From positions 1 to 64,000 of the forward strand of contig NW_026647653.1 in NCBI RefSeq assembly GCF_950295315.1: 64,000 nucleotides of DNA. Direction: 5' to 3'. Below the pieces are notes generated by a model that was given only the letters and a program-made list of their open reading frames with translations, searched no databases and had not been told where the DNA came from. The stretch's first letter is position 1. Every line of letters starts with the position of its first letter. Source of the stretch: Erinaceus europaeus (taxonomy: Eukaryota; Chordata; Mammalia; Eulipotyphla; Erinaceidae). A program made the translations under genes and the position numbers. This document shows, in pieces, positions 54,026 to 64,000 of the stretch.

Positions 54026-56165
54026 CCCATACTCAATATTCTTAATGTTACTGACCTAGCAAAGTTGGAAAATGGGAAATATTTTCCTAGCATACATTTG
54101 GCTACCGTGTTCTGTACAAAGGTAATTTCATCTGCCTTTAAAGCAGTTTGCTTTCACTTTCAAAAGGACATAATACATCTTTTCCAGGCTGTTTGTTCAG
54201 AGGCATTCAAAACTCTGTACCCATACATAATCTTTTCAGCTAAGATCTTAACTACAACTTTCTTCAGGGACACTAGTGTGAAATCATACTGATGGCAGTC
54301 ATCACCAAGGAGATTCATTTGACCCACTCGTCAAGGACTTAAAATTACTCCCAAAGGAGTTCATCATTACCTTACACATAATATAAGGTCCCATCACCTT
54401 GATTAAATTCTTGAAAATTATTTAGTAATTCAAGAGCTTACTACTATTGATCATTTCAACACGCATTATGATGTAGGGTAAGATTCATAATTCCCCGGTG
54501 CATGCTGACATTATTAGCCTCCATGTCTAAGCAAAATGTTGATATAAAGAAGGAGAAGGTGACCACAACACAGTCACACCCCATAGAGATCCTACTTTAA
54601 TCTGCAAAATTGTATTGTAGTTATCTCCTACTTGTAAGTATTCATGATTCCAATTATCAGATCGTAAAATATAAATGTCTTGCATATCCATGAAAGACTC
54701 TTTTGTTTTCCTTATCCTCTCTCCTTTCATTTTGTCTTTCTATATCCTTGGCTATTTCATTTACCCTATAGAAAATAGAATCCAACAAGTACTAACAAAC
54801 TTCCCAAAGGCATTTGTTTGCTGGACTGTAATCTTTAAATACATTTAAATATCTGAAAATGCCATAAATGAATTCCACTTTTGAGGGCCTTTGAACTTTT
54901 ATTACATTTGACTGCATGTCTCAATTTCTGATTTTCTTCAAAAAGTTTTGTCACATTTTACAGGGGTTTTTTTTAAATATCCAAAAATGGCACTATATTT
55001 TCCTTCACAATATAATTTTTTTTTTACTGATTACTTTTTTTCATTTTTTTTGGGGGGGGGGAAATATCACTGACGTTTACAAATAATCTCACTGTCTTAG
55101 ATATGACACTAATTATTTGAGAATGGGAAATGCTTAACTTTGTTAAAATACTAATTCAAGGGGAATTAATGGCTATTTTGCCATTTGACTCACATCAAAT
55201 ATTTTAACATATTCTCTTTGTATCTTTAGCCATAAATAAGCTATTTATTTAGTTAACTTGTGTTGCTGAGTGAAAACTTCAGACAACTAGCCAATGAATC
55301 ATGTGAAATGAGAGAAAAATAGAGACTGAATCACAAAGAGGAACAGGCGGTGGGGATTCCACAACTATTGTGGGTATCTAAACTGTCATCATATGAGGAC
55401 AATATAAAGAATCTGGTCTTTCTGAATCCTTGGATAACTCATTTCAAACATTAACTACTTGAATTGTGCCAGAGACTGTAATGCACCAACTAATATATCA
55501 AAAGCATAGATGTATAAAATTAATAATTATTTTAATTAAATTAATACCTGAGACAGAATATTTTTCCAGGAAAATAAGCAAGTCCAACACAAAAACCTAA
55601 ACTAAGAAGAATTATCTTTGGGAACTGGTAAAGATATTAGACTTAATGCTCTTCAGTAAGAATATTAGTTAAATATTGAGGACAGTAGAAATACTATCAT
55701 TAGAGTCTAGGAAAAGAGGCTCAGTGCCATGCAGAAACATAAAACTCAGCAATCTGAAAATAGAAATGCATACAATCAGTGAATTTTGTTAAACAAACAT
55801 CCATTCAATACATGAAAATTATTAGTGAGCTTCCTCTAGTTGTAGAAGAAAATATCAATATATGGACAGAGAAATGAACTAAACAAGGAAATACTCATTG
55901 TCATAACTAGAGAAAATATATCTGTGTCAGTAATTGACAGATTCAAAATTACAACTGTTTCTCATTCCCTGATGTCTCTTGGGAAAAGAATATCATAAAA
56001 ATAATTCTGTGTGTGTGTGTGTGTGTGTGTGGTAGTGACTAAAAATCCATAATGTAAGACAGTAATTTCTAACTATTAAATCTCAATAATGTCAATGACA
56101 CTGTCCAATAACATAATAAATTTTAGTCCAAGATAGAAATTTCTATCCACAAAAAAAGTCTCTAA
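54026..56165. other. 2.1 kb single-copy sequence
   Basis: No retroelement recognised. Positions 54,080-54,270 are slightly more GC-rich and complex. Homopolymers lie near 55,017-55,060, and a (GT)n run of about 12 units lies at 56,009-56,031. Confidence 0.5.
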
Positions 56166-57080
56166 ATTAGACCCCCACACCAACAGACATGTAATTATTG
56201 ATAAAGGGGCCCACATTACTAAATGCAGGAACGAGGGTCTCTTCAATAAATAATGCTGAGAAAACTGGGTTGAAACATGCAGAAGAATAAAACTGAACCA
56301 CTCACCAAAAACAAAAGTCAACTCCAAATAGATCAAGTACCTGGATTTTAGACCAGAAACTATCAAATACTTAGTGGAAAATATTGGTGGAACATTTTCC
56401 CACCTAAACCTCAAAGGCATTTTTGATGATACAAACCCAACCACAAAGGAAGACTCAAACAAACAAATAAACAAACAAAAAATCAATGGGACTACATCAA
56501 ATTTAAAAACCTCTGCACAGCAAAAGAAAGCATCACCTGAACAAAGAGACCCCTCACAGAAGGGGAGAAGATATTCACATTCCATATATCAGACAAGAGG
56601 TTAATAACCAAAATAAATAAAGAGCTCGCCAAACTTAGTAACAACAACAAAAAAAAAGACTCCATGTAAAAATGGGCAAAGGGTAGGAACAGAATATTCA
56701 CTTCAGAAGATATCCCAAAAGCCAACAAACACATGAAAAATTGCTCCAGGTCACAGAATGTCTCACCCCTGTGAGAATGTCATACATCAAAAATGACAGC
56801 AGCAGCAAATGCTGAAGGGGTTGTGGGGACAAAGGAACCATCCTGCACTGCTGGTGGGAATGTAAATTGGTCCAAGCTCTGTGGAGAGCAGTCTGGAGAA
56901 CTCTCACAAAGCTAGAGATGGACCTTACAATTGACCCAGTAATTCTTCTCCTGGGGATATATCCTAAGGACTCCATAATTCCCAAACAAAAAGATATGTG
57001 TACACTTATGTTCATAGCAGCACAATTTGCAATAGCTAAAACCTGGAAGGAACCCAGGTGCCCAACAACAGATAAGTGAC
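56166..57080 (+). mobile_element. L1 ORF2, 5-prime-truncated, C-terminal part
   Basis: Follows ORF2 from the CTAATTATTGATAAAGGGGCC-like start through GGAGAAGATATTCACATTCC and TGCACTGCTGGTGGGAATG to CCCAACAACAGATAAGTGA. There is an in-frame TGA where the family normally has tryptophan, and frameshifts upstream. About 100 bp is missing near 56,752. A non-functional reverse-transcriptase remnant. Confidence 0.9.
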
Positions 57081-59500
57081 TGAGAAAGCTGTGGTATGGA
57101 ATCCTATGCAGCTATTAGGAACAATGAACCCATCTTCCCTGACCCATCATGAATGGAGCTTGAAGGAATTATGTTAAGTGAGATAAGTCAGAAAGACAAT
57201 GACCCAGTATGGGATGATCGCATTCACAAACAGATGTTGAGAAAGAAGAACAGAAAGGGAAACTCAAAGCAGTATCTGATTGAGTTTGGAGTATGACACT
57301 CTGGGTAGAGGGTGAGGGCAGATGTTCAGCTTCATTGGGGAGGTGGGAGAGAGAAAGACACAAACTTTTAGTAGTGGGAATGGTTTTAATATATACTCCT
57401 ATGAACTTATAGTCTCACAAATCACTAATTAATATGAGAGGGGAAATAAGGGATTGAATGGATCAAATGTTTTGCTGCATAGACCACAGCTCTGAGTATA
57501 TGTCACTTCTATCTTACCACTTAAAACTTCAAATTGGTAATCAGACTGAATTTTAAAGTGGGCTAAAATCATTAATACATTTCTAATAATGCCTTGTTCT
57601 TTGAAATATTAAGTCTGCTAAAAGCTTAGACCGGGGAGAACAGAAGCAACTGGTGGCATTACTTTATGATACAGCTATATGTAGATAGTATTAAGGGACA
57701 TAAAATATAGTGAGGTCTTGTATGATACAGCAAATCCTAACAGTGGGATTTTCAAAGTTATCCCAATTGCCAAAAAATCTGGTTATAGCAATAACTATCT
57801 ATTGCCTTCTTAAACCCTAAGACAACAGAAACCTTCCCCTTTCTCTATAGAGCCCATATTTATCTCAGTCCTGGAGCCTTTAGGGTGGGGATCACTTTCC
57901 TGCATGCTTCTCTCAGTTTATACCAATTGATACTGCATCTGCTGATCCCAGCCTAATCAACATTACCAGTACCACCTCGACATGTTTCACTTCGGACTGT
58001 GTCCAGAGACATTAGACGTGGAATGTCAACCTTCAGATTCATTACTCTGGTGAGACCTTTCCTAGCTCATAGGACTCCTTAATTCCATTTTGGGTGGTGA
58101 CTTCTTAACAAAACTTCAAAACATAAATATAGACCAGGCCCCATGAGATAGGGCATATATACACATGTATACATAAGTTAGGGTAAAATATATACCTTAA
58201 AGCAAAATTGCACAGTAGTATTCAGTGAGTCAACAAATGCAGCAAGCAAGTAGAAAGACCTAAAAAGACACCATAAAGCACCTAATCAAATAATTTCTAC
58301 TTAGACCTAGATACCCTCCTCACCTACCTCCTATTATACTTGCTCAATCATTCCAAAACTAACCTTGACAAAGTAAGGATTACAAAAGCTGGATAAGGGC
58401 AAGAGACTGGCATACTTTAATGATGACTCTTTAGTCACTATCAGGCCATCCCATCACCTGGGGCCCTAGTCAGGGAGTCTTGGGATTCCCACACAGACAT
58501 GATGGGCCTAGACCTCTAACAGATCCCACTCTCCATGGTCTCTGGTAATCTCCATCAGGAACAATATAATAGACCCCATTGTGGGTCCCTACAGACCCTT
58601 GCCCTCAGTGTGGGTCGACAATGGTAGGGAATGTTCCATTCTCCAAAGGGAGGTTGGATAACATACTCTACCTACCACCCGAGGAAGATGGGTCCTAAAA
58701 TTAGTGCAGTCTGGAATGTTCCTTTCCATGACCATATAATGTGAGCTCTGACCTACAGGAATGCAGAGGTTACATAGGTTCCTGTGCTATGAGCCCTAGA
58801 TCAAATTAATGGGGTTTACAGTTAATATTTGTATGTTTTTCCCATACTCGGGAGCTACTCTCTTCTATGATCCAGCTTTCCAGCCCTTTTTCCAACTATG
58901 ACACCATCTCCCCAGACAATAACTTGGGTCCACCTGCATATCATATGTCAGGCTCAGCCAAAAACTAGTAAAATCATGGGCCCTTTGGAATATACCTAAA
59001 ATAGACCTACCAGCTTTTGCTACAATGGGACCCCAAATTTTCATTTGCAATAGTCTTGCCTTTAGTTTCATGATTAGTCAAAATTTTGTATGGCTTCATA
59101 TATTAATTATTATTCAAACATCAGGTACCAGATGCTAACATGATGCCCACTTGACTTCCCTAGGCAGATGACCCCACCAATGTGTCCTGGAGTCCCACCT
59201 CCCCAGACTTCTGCCCCACTAGGGAAAGAGAGAGACAGGCTGGGGTGTATGAATCGACTGGGCAATACCCATGTTCAGTGGAGAAGCAATTACAGAAGCC
59301 AGACCTTTCACCTTCTGCACCCCATAATGATCCTGGGCCCATGCTCCCAGAGGGACAAAGAATAGGAAAGTTTTCAAGGGAGCGGATGGGATAGGGAGTT
59401 TCAGTGGTGGGAATTGTGTGGAACTGTACCCTTCTTATTCTATGGGTTGTCGATATTTCTATTTTATAAATAAAAATTTAAAAATAATTAAAAAATAAAT
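57081..59500 (+). mobile_element. L1 3-prime UTR, long form
   Basis: Continues without a visible break from the ORF2 end (AGTCAGAAAGACAATGACCC, TTATAGTCTCACAAATCAC). It runs through about 2.3 kb to GGTGGGAATTGTGTGGAACTG, TTATAAATAAAAATTT and an A-rich tail. At least nine other L1 ends in the window match parts of it, so it serves as the local reference. Confidence 0.85.
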
Positions 59501-59944
59501 CTCTAGTTAGGTCTTACACTGAATAAGAAAATAAATTACATACACACCCCAAGAAGTGTTAAAGATTATGTCCACTTGTTCTAAAGATAAGAGCAATTTT
59601 AAACTCTAGAACTTCTACAACCAGAAAATTGTAATAAGTTATTCAGTCTCCTCAATCTTTTTCATTTACTCTCTATTCTCCTTCCTATTCCTTTTCTTTT
59701 CCTCCTCCCCATACACCCCTACTTTCTCTCTCTATTTTTATTTATCTGCACTGAGAAAAATTGTGGCCACGTAGCAAAAATACATCACTCTTCAAGTAAG
59801 AACTTGACCAAGATAGCACCCTGACCTTTAGATTTCAAAACTTCAGAACCATGTCACATAAATTATGTCTTTTAGTTTTAAAAAAGAGAACAACAGACCA
59901 AAAGTGATTCAGAAGCAAATACAACTACTTATTTTTGTCATCAC
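59501..59944. other. Single-copy spacer
   Basis: About 440 bp with a pyrimidine-rich patch at 59,640-59,735. Nothing recognised. Confidence 0.45.
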
Positions 59945-60085
59945 CTAGTGTTTGCCACTCCATGCTGGCTTTTTTAGACTGGGCAGTCAGGGAAAACACA
60001 AGAGCCCCGATTTTTCTCCTGTGCAATGGGAGGTGAGTTTGAATCTGGGTCAAGCCCATGCAAAACAGGAGCACAATTCAAGTGA
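59945..60085 (-). mobile_element. SINE E, diverged
   Basis: TTTGCCACTCCATGCTGGCTT and GAGTTTGAATCTGGGTCAAG, GCCCATGCAAAACAGGAGCAC resemble the reverse complement of an E SINE. The middle is poorly conserved. Confidence 0.45.
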
Positions 60086-60151
60086 CAGTTGTTTCCTTTG
60101 TTTTGTTTCTTTGTTTGTTTTAACCAGCCCAAATATGTGTAAGTTTGTTGT

Positions 60152-60156
<5 letters not shown>

Positions 60157-60197
<41 letters not shown>
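60157..60197 (+). repeat. (AT)n microsatellite
   Basis: About 20 AT units followed by a T run, at the tail end of the next SINE. Confidence 0.95.
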
Positions 60198-60211
<14 letters not shown>

Positions 60212-60312
60212 AATGAAAGAGAAATAGAAGAGACCAAAGCACTGCTCAGCTCAGACTCAAAGCAGTGCTAGTGATTGAAACTAAAACCCCAAGGGCTTTA
60301 GACAGGCAATTC
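60198..60312 (-). mobile_element. SINE C, diverged
   Basis: T-run tail, AAGCACTGCTCAGCTCAGAC, GCAGTGCTAGTGATTGAAAC. Head partly lost. Confidence 0.6.
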
Positions 60313-60321
60313 TGGTGATGT

Positions 60322-60525
60322 TTTAAATGTATTTATTATCAGATAGAGACAAAGAGAAATTGAAAGAGGACAGGGAGATAGAGAGGAAAAGAAACAGAGA
60401 CACCTGCAGCCCTGCTTCATCACTTGTGGAGCTTTCACCCTGCAGGTGGGGACCAGGGGCTTGAACCTGGGTCCTTGTGGACTGTGATGTGTGTGCTCTC
60501 AACCAGATGCATGGTGAATCTAACC
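60322..60525 (-). mobile_element. SINE B
   Basis: TATTATCAGATAGAGACAAA, CACCTGCAGCCCTGCTTCAT, GGGGCTTGAACCTGGGTCC, and head complement AACCAGATGCATGG. Confidence 0.87.
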
Positions 60526-60869
60526 CAACTTGAACTTAGTTATAAAAAAGAAAAATCCTAACTAGAATCTGATTAACATAGAGGGGCAAGACTTTGAGAT
60601 ATCATGGCTAGAGCAGAGTGTATTTTAAATCCAGGAAAATGCAAATATTTTGTGGCTAGAAGATAACTGCAAATTCTTTATCATCTTTCCCTTTCAGAGA
60701 CAGAGGTCAGACTAGTCTTGCTTGTGTGACAGTCAAGAGAACTTGGGAGAAGTGGTGATGACCTCATTCCTGTCTTAAGTCTGTAAGAGAACTGACAGTT
60801 CTTGCCCTTTCCTCTTCAAAGATAGCAACCATGTTAAATTTTCTTGAGGAACTCATACTAAAAATATGA
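60526..60869. other. Single-copy spacer
   Basis: About 340 bp with nothing recognised. Confidence 0.5.
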
Positions 60870-61157
60870 ACCTGTGGCCAGGTAGTGAAACACCTGGCTA
60901 AGCACAGGTTACCATAAGCAAGAAGCTGAGATTGAGCCCCCCCATTCTTCAGCTACAGGAGAGAAGCAACAAAGGAGTAAAGCAAGGCCTGAAGTTGCCT
61001 CTCTATGTCTTTCAGTATCTATTTCCCTCTCTGTGCTCATTTTTGTCTATCCTATCAAATAAAAAAAAATTAAAAGGAAAAAAAATACCATTAGGAGCCA
61101 TGGATTTATCATGCAGGCACTTAGCGATAACCCTATTGACAATAAAATAAAATAATT
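60870..61157 (+). mobile_element. SINE A-long, diverged
   Basis: GTGGCCAGGTAGTGAAACACC head, GAGATTGAGCCCCCCC, TTTTTGTCTATCCTATCAAAT, then the A-long block (ATTAGGAGCCATGGATTTATC ... GATAACCCTATTGAC). Confidence 0.75.
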
Positions 61158-61325
61158 AACTTAGACCTATGGGAATAGAGAGGCTATAAAAAAAACACTG
61201 AAACATCAGGAATATAAGTGACATTTCCATGAGTTGTCCAGTTACAGCTCAACATAAAAACGGAGGCTGCATGGGTTAAAAAAATAGCGGTCACTAAGAC
61301 TCGAGACAAATACTTCCTGTGGACC
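61158..61325. other. Single-copy spacer
   Basis: Nothing recognised. Confidence 0.45.
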
Positions 61326-61335
61326 AATACTATAC

Positions 61336-61527
61336 GGGATGCATTGGATCGACCTTCTCGTGGTGCATCCCGTGAGTACCCATTTATTGGGGAAACTGAC
61401 GATCCTTCCTAGCCAACTGAATCCACATGGATCCCAGTCACTTTCAAAGCCAGCAACAAGCAGACATCAGGCTCAACCTGACGCTGTTGACTGGCTACGG
61501 AAGAAGGGCAAATGCTAGAAAAAGAAA
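61336..61527 (+). mobile_element. Unclassified retroposon, about 192 bp, copy 2
   Basis: Starts GGGATGCATTGGATCGACC and ends GGGCAAATGCTAGAAAAAGAAA. The 10-bp direct repeat AATACTATAC lies at 61,326-61,335 and 61,528-61,537. It has the same 5-prime start, length and purine-rich end as copy 1 but a different target site. The first 36 nt form a hairpin with an 8-bp perfect stem (61,336-61,343 with 61,364-61,371). Not recognised as any snRNA, snoRNA, Y RNA, 7SL, 7SK, 5S or tRNA that I know. Could also be a recurrently retrotransposed mRNA 3-prime piece. Confidence 0.82.
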
Positions 61528-61537
61528 AATACTATAC

Positions 61538-61824
61538 AGCAGCTCTTTGATCGACACCAGGTTAATCCCCAGGCATCATAAAACAGAGATAAACCATCAT
61601 ACAGGCCCTTTATAATTTTAATAAAATGCTAATTTACTTGCAGAAAGAATACATTCCCCAATTGTTAATCAAGCTATAGAATGTCGGTTTCACTTGAAAT
61701 ATCAAACCAGGTAGTTGGTAGATTGACTTTGTTGAAAAACGAAATAAAACAATACATTTTGACAGGAGTATCATGAAAATAGGAGACACACACTAGAAAT
61801 TATTCCAAGACCAAATATTAAGAG
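61538..61824. other. Single-copy spacer
   Basis: Nothing recognised. Confidence 0.45.
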
Positions 61825-61972
61825 TAAGTCAGGTTGTGGCACACCTCTTACCATGCCTCTGACCTCCACCTACAGAAAGGAAAGCTCCACAAGTGGTAAA
61901 GCAGTGCTACAGGTGTCTCTCTTTCTCAGTATTTCTCTATGTCCATTCCCATCTCAATGCTAAATCATCTTT
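61825..61972 (+). mobile_element. SINE B, old and shortened
   Basis: TCAGGTTGTGGCACACCTC head, CCACAAGTGGTAAAGCAGTG core, TACAGGTGTCTCTCTTTCTC. The segment between head and core is mostly lost. Confidence 0.65.
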
Positions 61973-61983
61973 AAAAAGTCTTT

Positions 61984-62360
61984 GTGGCGGGGGTGTGTGT
62001 GTGTGTGTATGTGTGTGTGTGTGTCGGGCGGTAGCGCAGCGGGTTTAGAGCACATGGCGCAAAGCGCAAGGACCAGCATAAGCATGCCTGTTCAAGTCCG
62101 GCTCCCCACTTGCAGGGGAGTCCCTTCACAGGCGGTGAAGCAGGTCTGAAGGTGTCTGTCTTTCTCTCCCCCTCTGTCTTCCCCTCCTCTCTCCATTTCT
62201 CTCTGTCCTATCCAACAACAATGACATCAATAGCAACAGTAATAATAACCACAACAATGGTAAAACAACCAGGGTAACAAAAGGGAAAAAACGGCCTCCA
62301 GGAGCACTGGATTCATGATGCAGGCACTGAGCCCCAGCAATAACCCTAGAGGCAAAAAAA
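61984..62360 (+). mobile_element. SINE A-long with GT array at its 5-prime end
   Basis: The flanking direct repeat AAAAAGTCTTT (61,973-61,983 and 62,361-62,371) encloses GTGGCGGGGG and about 18 GT units. It then encloses a near-consensus head (TCGGGCGGTAGCGCAGCGGG) and the complete A-long element. The microsatellite is thus inside the inserted unit. Confidence 0.92.
61992..62025 (+). repeat. (GT)n microsatellite
   Basis: GT units with one TATG interruption, directly before the SINE head. Confidence 0.95.
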
Positions 62361-62371
62361 AAAAAGTCTTT

Positions 62372-62879
62372 AAGGGGGGAAAAAAGTGTATCCAGAAAAT
62401 CCTGGTGAAACAAGTGATAAATAGGAGCTTATGAATAGACCTGTGTGTAAAGGCAAATTAGATGTGTCACAGTGATTTAGCAAAATCAAATTTAATCTAG
62501 AATACATTGTATATGTTACTAACAGGTTTTTAGTTCAATCAAATTACAAAAAAATTATATTGATGATAGTAAAAGTAAAAAAAAAAGTACTATATATATA
62601 TATTCTTGAAAGGGAGGAAAAAAACAGGCATTTATATTGGGCTGCATGTATTTTATTCTTGATATCTAGATTTTTGTTTAATATTTAAAAAGATTTCAAT
62701 TATGAATGGCACTTCCTAATCATCACATTAATAAGAATAAACTCTAATAAATTTTGTTTAAGATCCATGATCTTATCTGGCTGCAAGATACACTGAATCA
62801 TTACACGATAATGAAATTTTTTTTTCATATTACACATATTCCTAAATATTAGTAATCTGTTATGTCTTGGTGAGGGGAA
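62372..62879. other. Single-copy spacer
   Basis: About 500 bp of AT-rich sequence with nothing recognised. Confidence 0.5.
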
Positions 62880-62973
62880 AGAATCACACTCATTTCTATC
62901 CATGAGTGAGATCAACCCATATTCATCTTTCTCTTTCCAGCTTATCTCACTTAACCTAATTCATTCAAGCTCC
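62880..62973 (-). mobile_element. L1 ORF2 end antisense, left piece
   Basis: GTGAGATCAACCCATATTCATC, CAGCTTATCTCACTTAACC and ATTCAAGCTCCA are the reverse complement of the sequence at about 57,150-57,220. Split by the next SINE. Confidence 0.85.
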
Positions 62974-63289
62974 AGGGGCCAATGGTGGTGCACCTGGTTA
63001 AGCACAGATAGTACTAAGTGTGCAAGGACCCACACAAGCACTCGGGTTCAAAAAGCCAGTCCCTATCTGCAGGGAGGACACTTCACAAGCTGCAAACAGG
63101 TCTGCAGGTATCTTTCTTTCTATCTTACCCTCTTATCTCAATTTCTCTCTGTCTTGTCCAATAAAATGGAAAAATGGCCACCAGAAGCAGAAGATTTGTA
63201 GTGCAGGCACCAAGCCCCAGCCATAACACTGGAGGCAAAACATTAATTAATAATTAACAATAATAACACATAAAAATAAAAGTAATTCC
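62974..63289 (+). mobile_element. SINE A-long inserted in antisense L1
   Basis: GGGGCCAATGGTGGTGCACC head, CAATAAAATGGAAAAATGGCC, then the A-long block and a long A/T-rich tail. The flanks TTCAAGCTCCA and TTAAAACTTCA look like a mutated target duplication, since L1 reads on across them. Confidence 0.85.
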
Positions 63290-63604
63290 TTAAAACTTCA
63301 TCCAAGATGAAGTGAAGAAGGTGGATTCATCATTCTTAATAGCTGAATAGTGTCCCATTGTGTACACATACGACAAATTTGTTAGTCACTCATCTGTTGT
63401 GTTTTGGTTATTACAAACCATGCTGCTAAGTACACAGGTATATACAGATCTTTTGGATAGATGTGTTTGGTTCCTTATAATGAATCTACAAAAGAGGAAT
63501 TGAAGAGTCATAGGGAAGGACCATTTCTAGCCTTCTGAGAGTTCCCCAGTACACTCTCCACAGGGGTTGGACAAATTTACATTCCTGTTAGCAATGCAGG
63601 AAGA
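63290..63604 (-). mobile_element. L1 ORF2 antisense, right piece
   Basis: TCCAAGATGAAGTGAAGAAGG, AGCTGAATAGTGTCCCATTG, CTTCTGAGAGTTCCCCAG and CCACAGGGGTTGGACAAATT reverse-complement the ORF2 region at 56,850-57,150. It stops abruptly at the junction with plus-strand L1. Confidence 0.88.
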
Positions 63605-64000
63605 AATTCAAGAGCATTGAAATAATACCAAGTATTTTCTCAGACTGCAGTGGAATTAAACTACCACTTAACAACAAACAGATTTTGTAAAAATCCAAAA
63701 TATATAAATTCAACAGAGCACTGTTTAACAATTACTGGGTCAAAGAAGATGTTAAGGAAAAATTATTTCCAATTTCAAAAGTTCAAATCATACAAAAATA
63801 AGGAGGTGGATAAAGTGGTTCAAAAAATGTCAAATGAAGTTTTAAAGAAATAAAATACTCCCAACAACAAAAGTCCTGGACCAGATGGCTTCACAAACGA
63901 ATTCTACAAAACCTTCAGGAAACAGTTAGTACCCATACTTTCAAAACTTTTCCATAAGATCAAAGAAACAGGAACACTCCCTTCCACCTACTATGAAGCC
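63605..64000 (+). mobile_element. L1 ORF2, early part, runs off the window
   Basis: Encodes broken ORF2 pieces: an endonuclease-end region (frame around IPSIFSDCSGIKLPLNN) and, after deletions, the start of the reverse-transcriptase domain (around [12 protein letters not shown] and [15 protein letters not shown]). Stops and frameshifts show it is dead. With the minus-strand piece to its left it is probably one 5-prime-inverted L1. Confidence 0.85.

Noticed and set aside
56076..56585. 169-codon minus-strand frame
   Set aside because: It is the antisense of L1 ORF2, a long accidental frame also seen antisense to the other ORF2 copies.
1..64000. Prokaryotic or phage gene cluster
   Set aside because: No long ORFs, ribosome binding sites or operon layout. 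SINEs, L1, L2 and LTRs show a mammalian genome.

Overview
This is eukaryotic, AT-rich, intergenic or intronic mammalian DNA. I see no protein-coding gene, exon with convincing splice sites, CpG island or structural RNA gene that looks functional. The best organism guess is a hedgehog (Erinaceus or a close relative). The dominant repeat is a tRNA-derived SINE with a GTCGGGCGGTAGCGCAG-type head, a GGTTCGAGCCC B box, a CAGGTGTCT core and a (CAACAA)n-type tail, which I recognise from hedgehog sequence by memory and not by a search. Ancient mammal-wide repeats (L2, MLT1-like, old L1) form the older layer.

Layout. 1-8.2 kb is dense in SINEs and L1 3-prime ends, including an L1 end with a 5-prime inversion at 331-690. 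8.2-11.6 kb is nearly free of young repeats. 11.6-13.4 kb holds three L1 3-prime ends in the same orientation. 13.4-21.5 kb mixes single-copy DNA with SINEs, plus a head-to-head pair of L1 ends at 19.6-20.5 kb. 21.5-25.6 kb is the longest stretch without young retroelements and contains a GC-richer island with a 21-bp tandem motif, so it is the best place to look for a conserved regulatory element. 25.6-32.5 kb contains old L1 and L2 with scattered SINEs. 32.5-36 kb is single-copy sequence with microsatellites. 36-39.1 kb contains L1 antisense fragments and a three-layer nest in which a solo LTR sits in a SINE that sits in another SINE. 39-48.7 kb has many SINEs, including two at one duplicated target site, two MLT1-like LTRs and rearranged L1 ORF2 pieces. 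48.7-56.1 kb includes an L1/SINE chimera and a putative second LTR. 56.2-59.5 kb is one long 5-prime-truncated L1 with a 3-prime UTR of about 2.4 kb. 59.5-64 kb has more SINEs and ends in an L1 that looks 5-prime-inverted and runs off the window.

The most unusual item is a pair of nearly identical elements of about 195 bp (47,493-47,687 minus; 61,336-61,527 plus). They start at the same 5-prime base, begin with a hairpin, end in a purine-rich tail, and are each flanked by a different target-site duplication. They match none of the SINE or L1 families visible here and may be a small-RNA-derived retroposon.

SINE names used below are local labels. A: GTCGGGCGGTAGC-type head; A-long has an extra GGCCTCCAGGAG...CAATAACCCTGGAGG 3-prime block. 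B: CCGGGTGGTGGCACACCTGG-type head with an AATAAATAAA end. C: GGTTATGCAAAGAGAC-type. D: GGTGGCGCAGTGATAAAGC-type. E: TAGCTCACCTGGTAGAGCA-type. All are inferred to be mobilised by L1.
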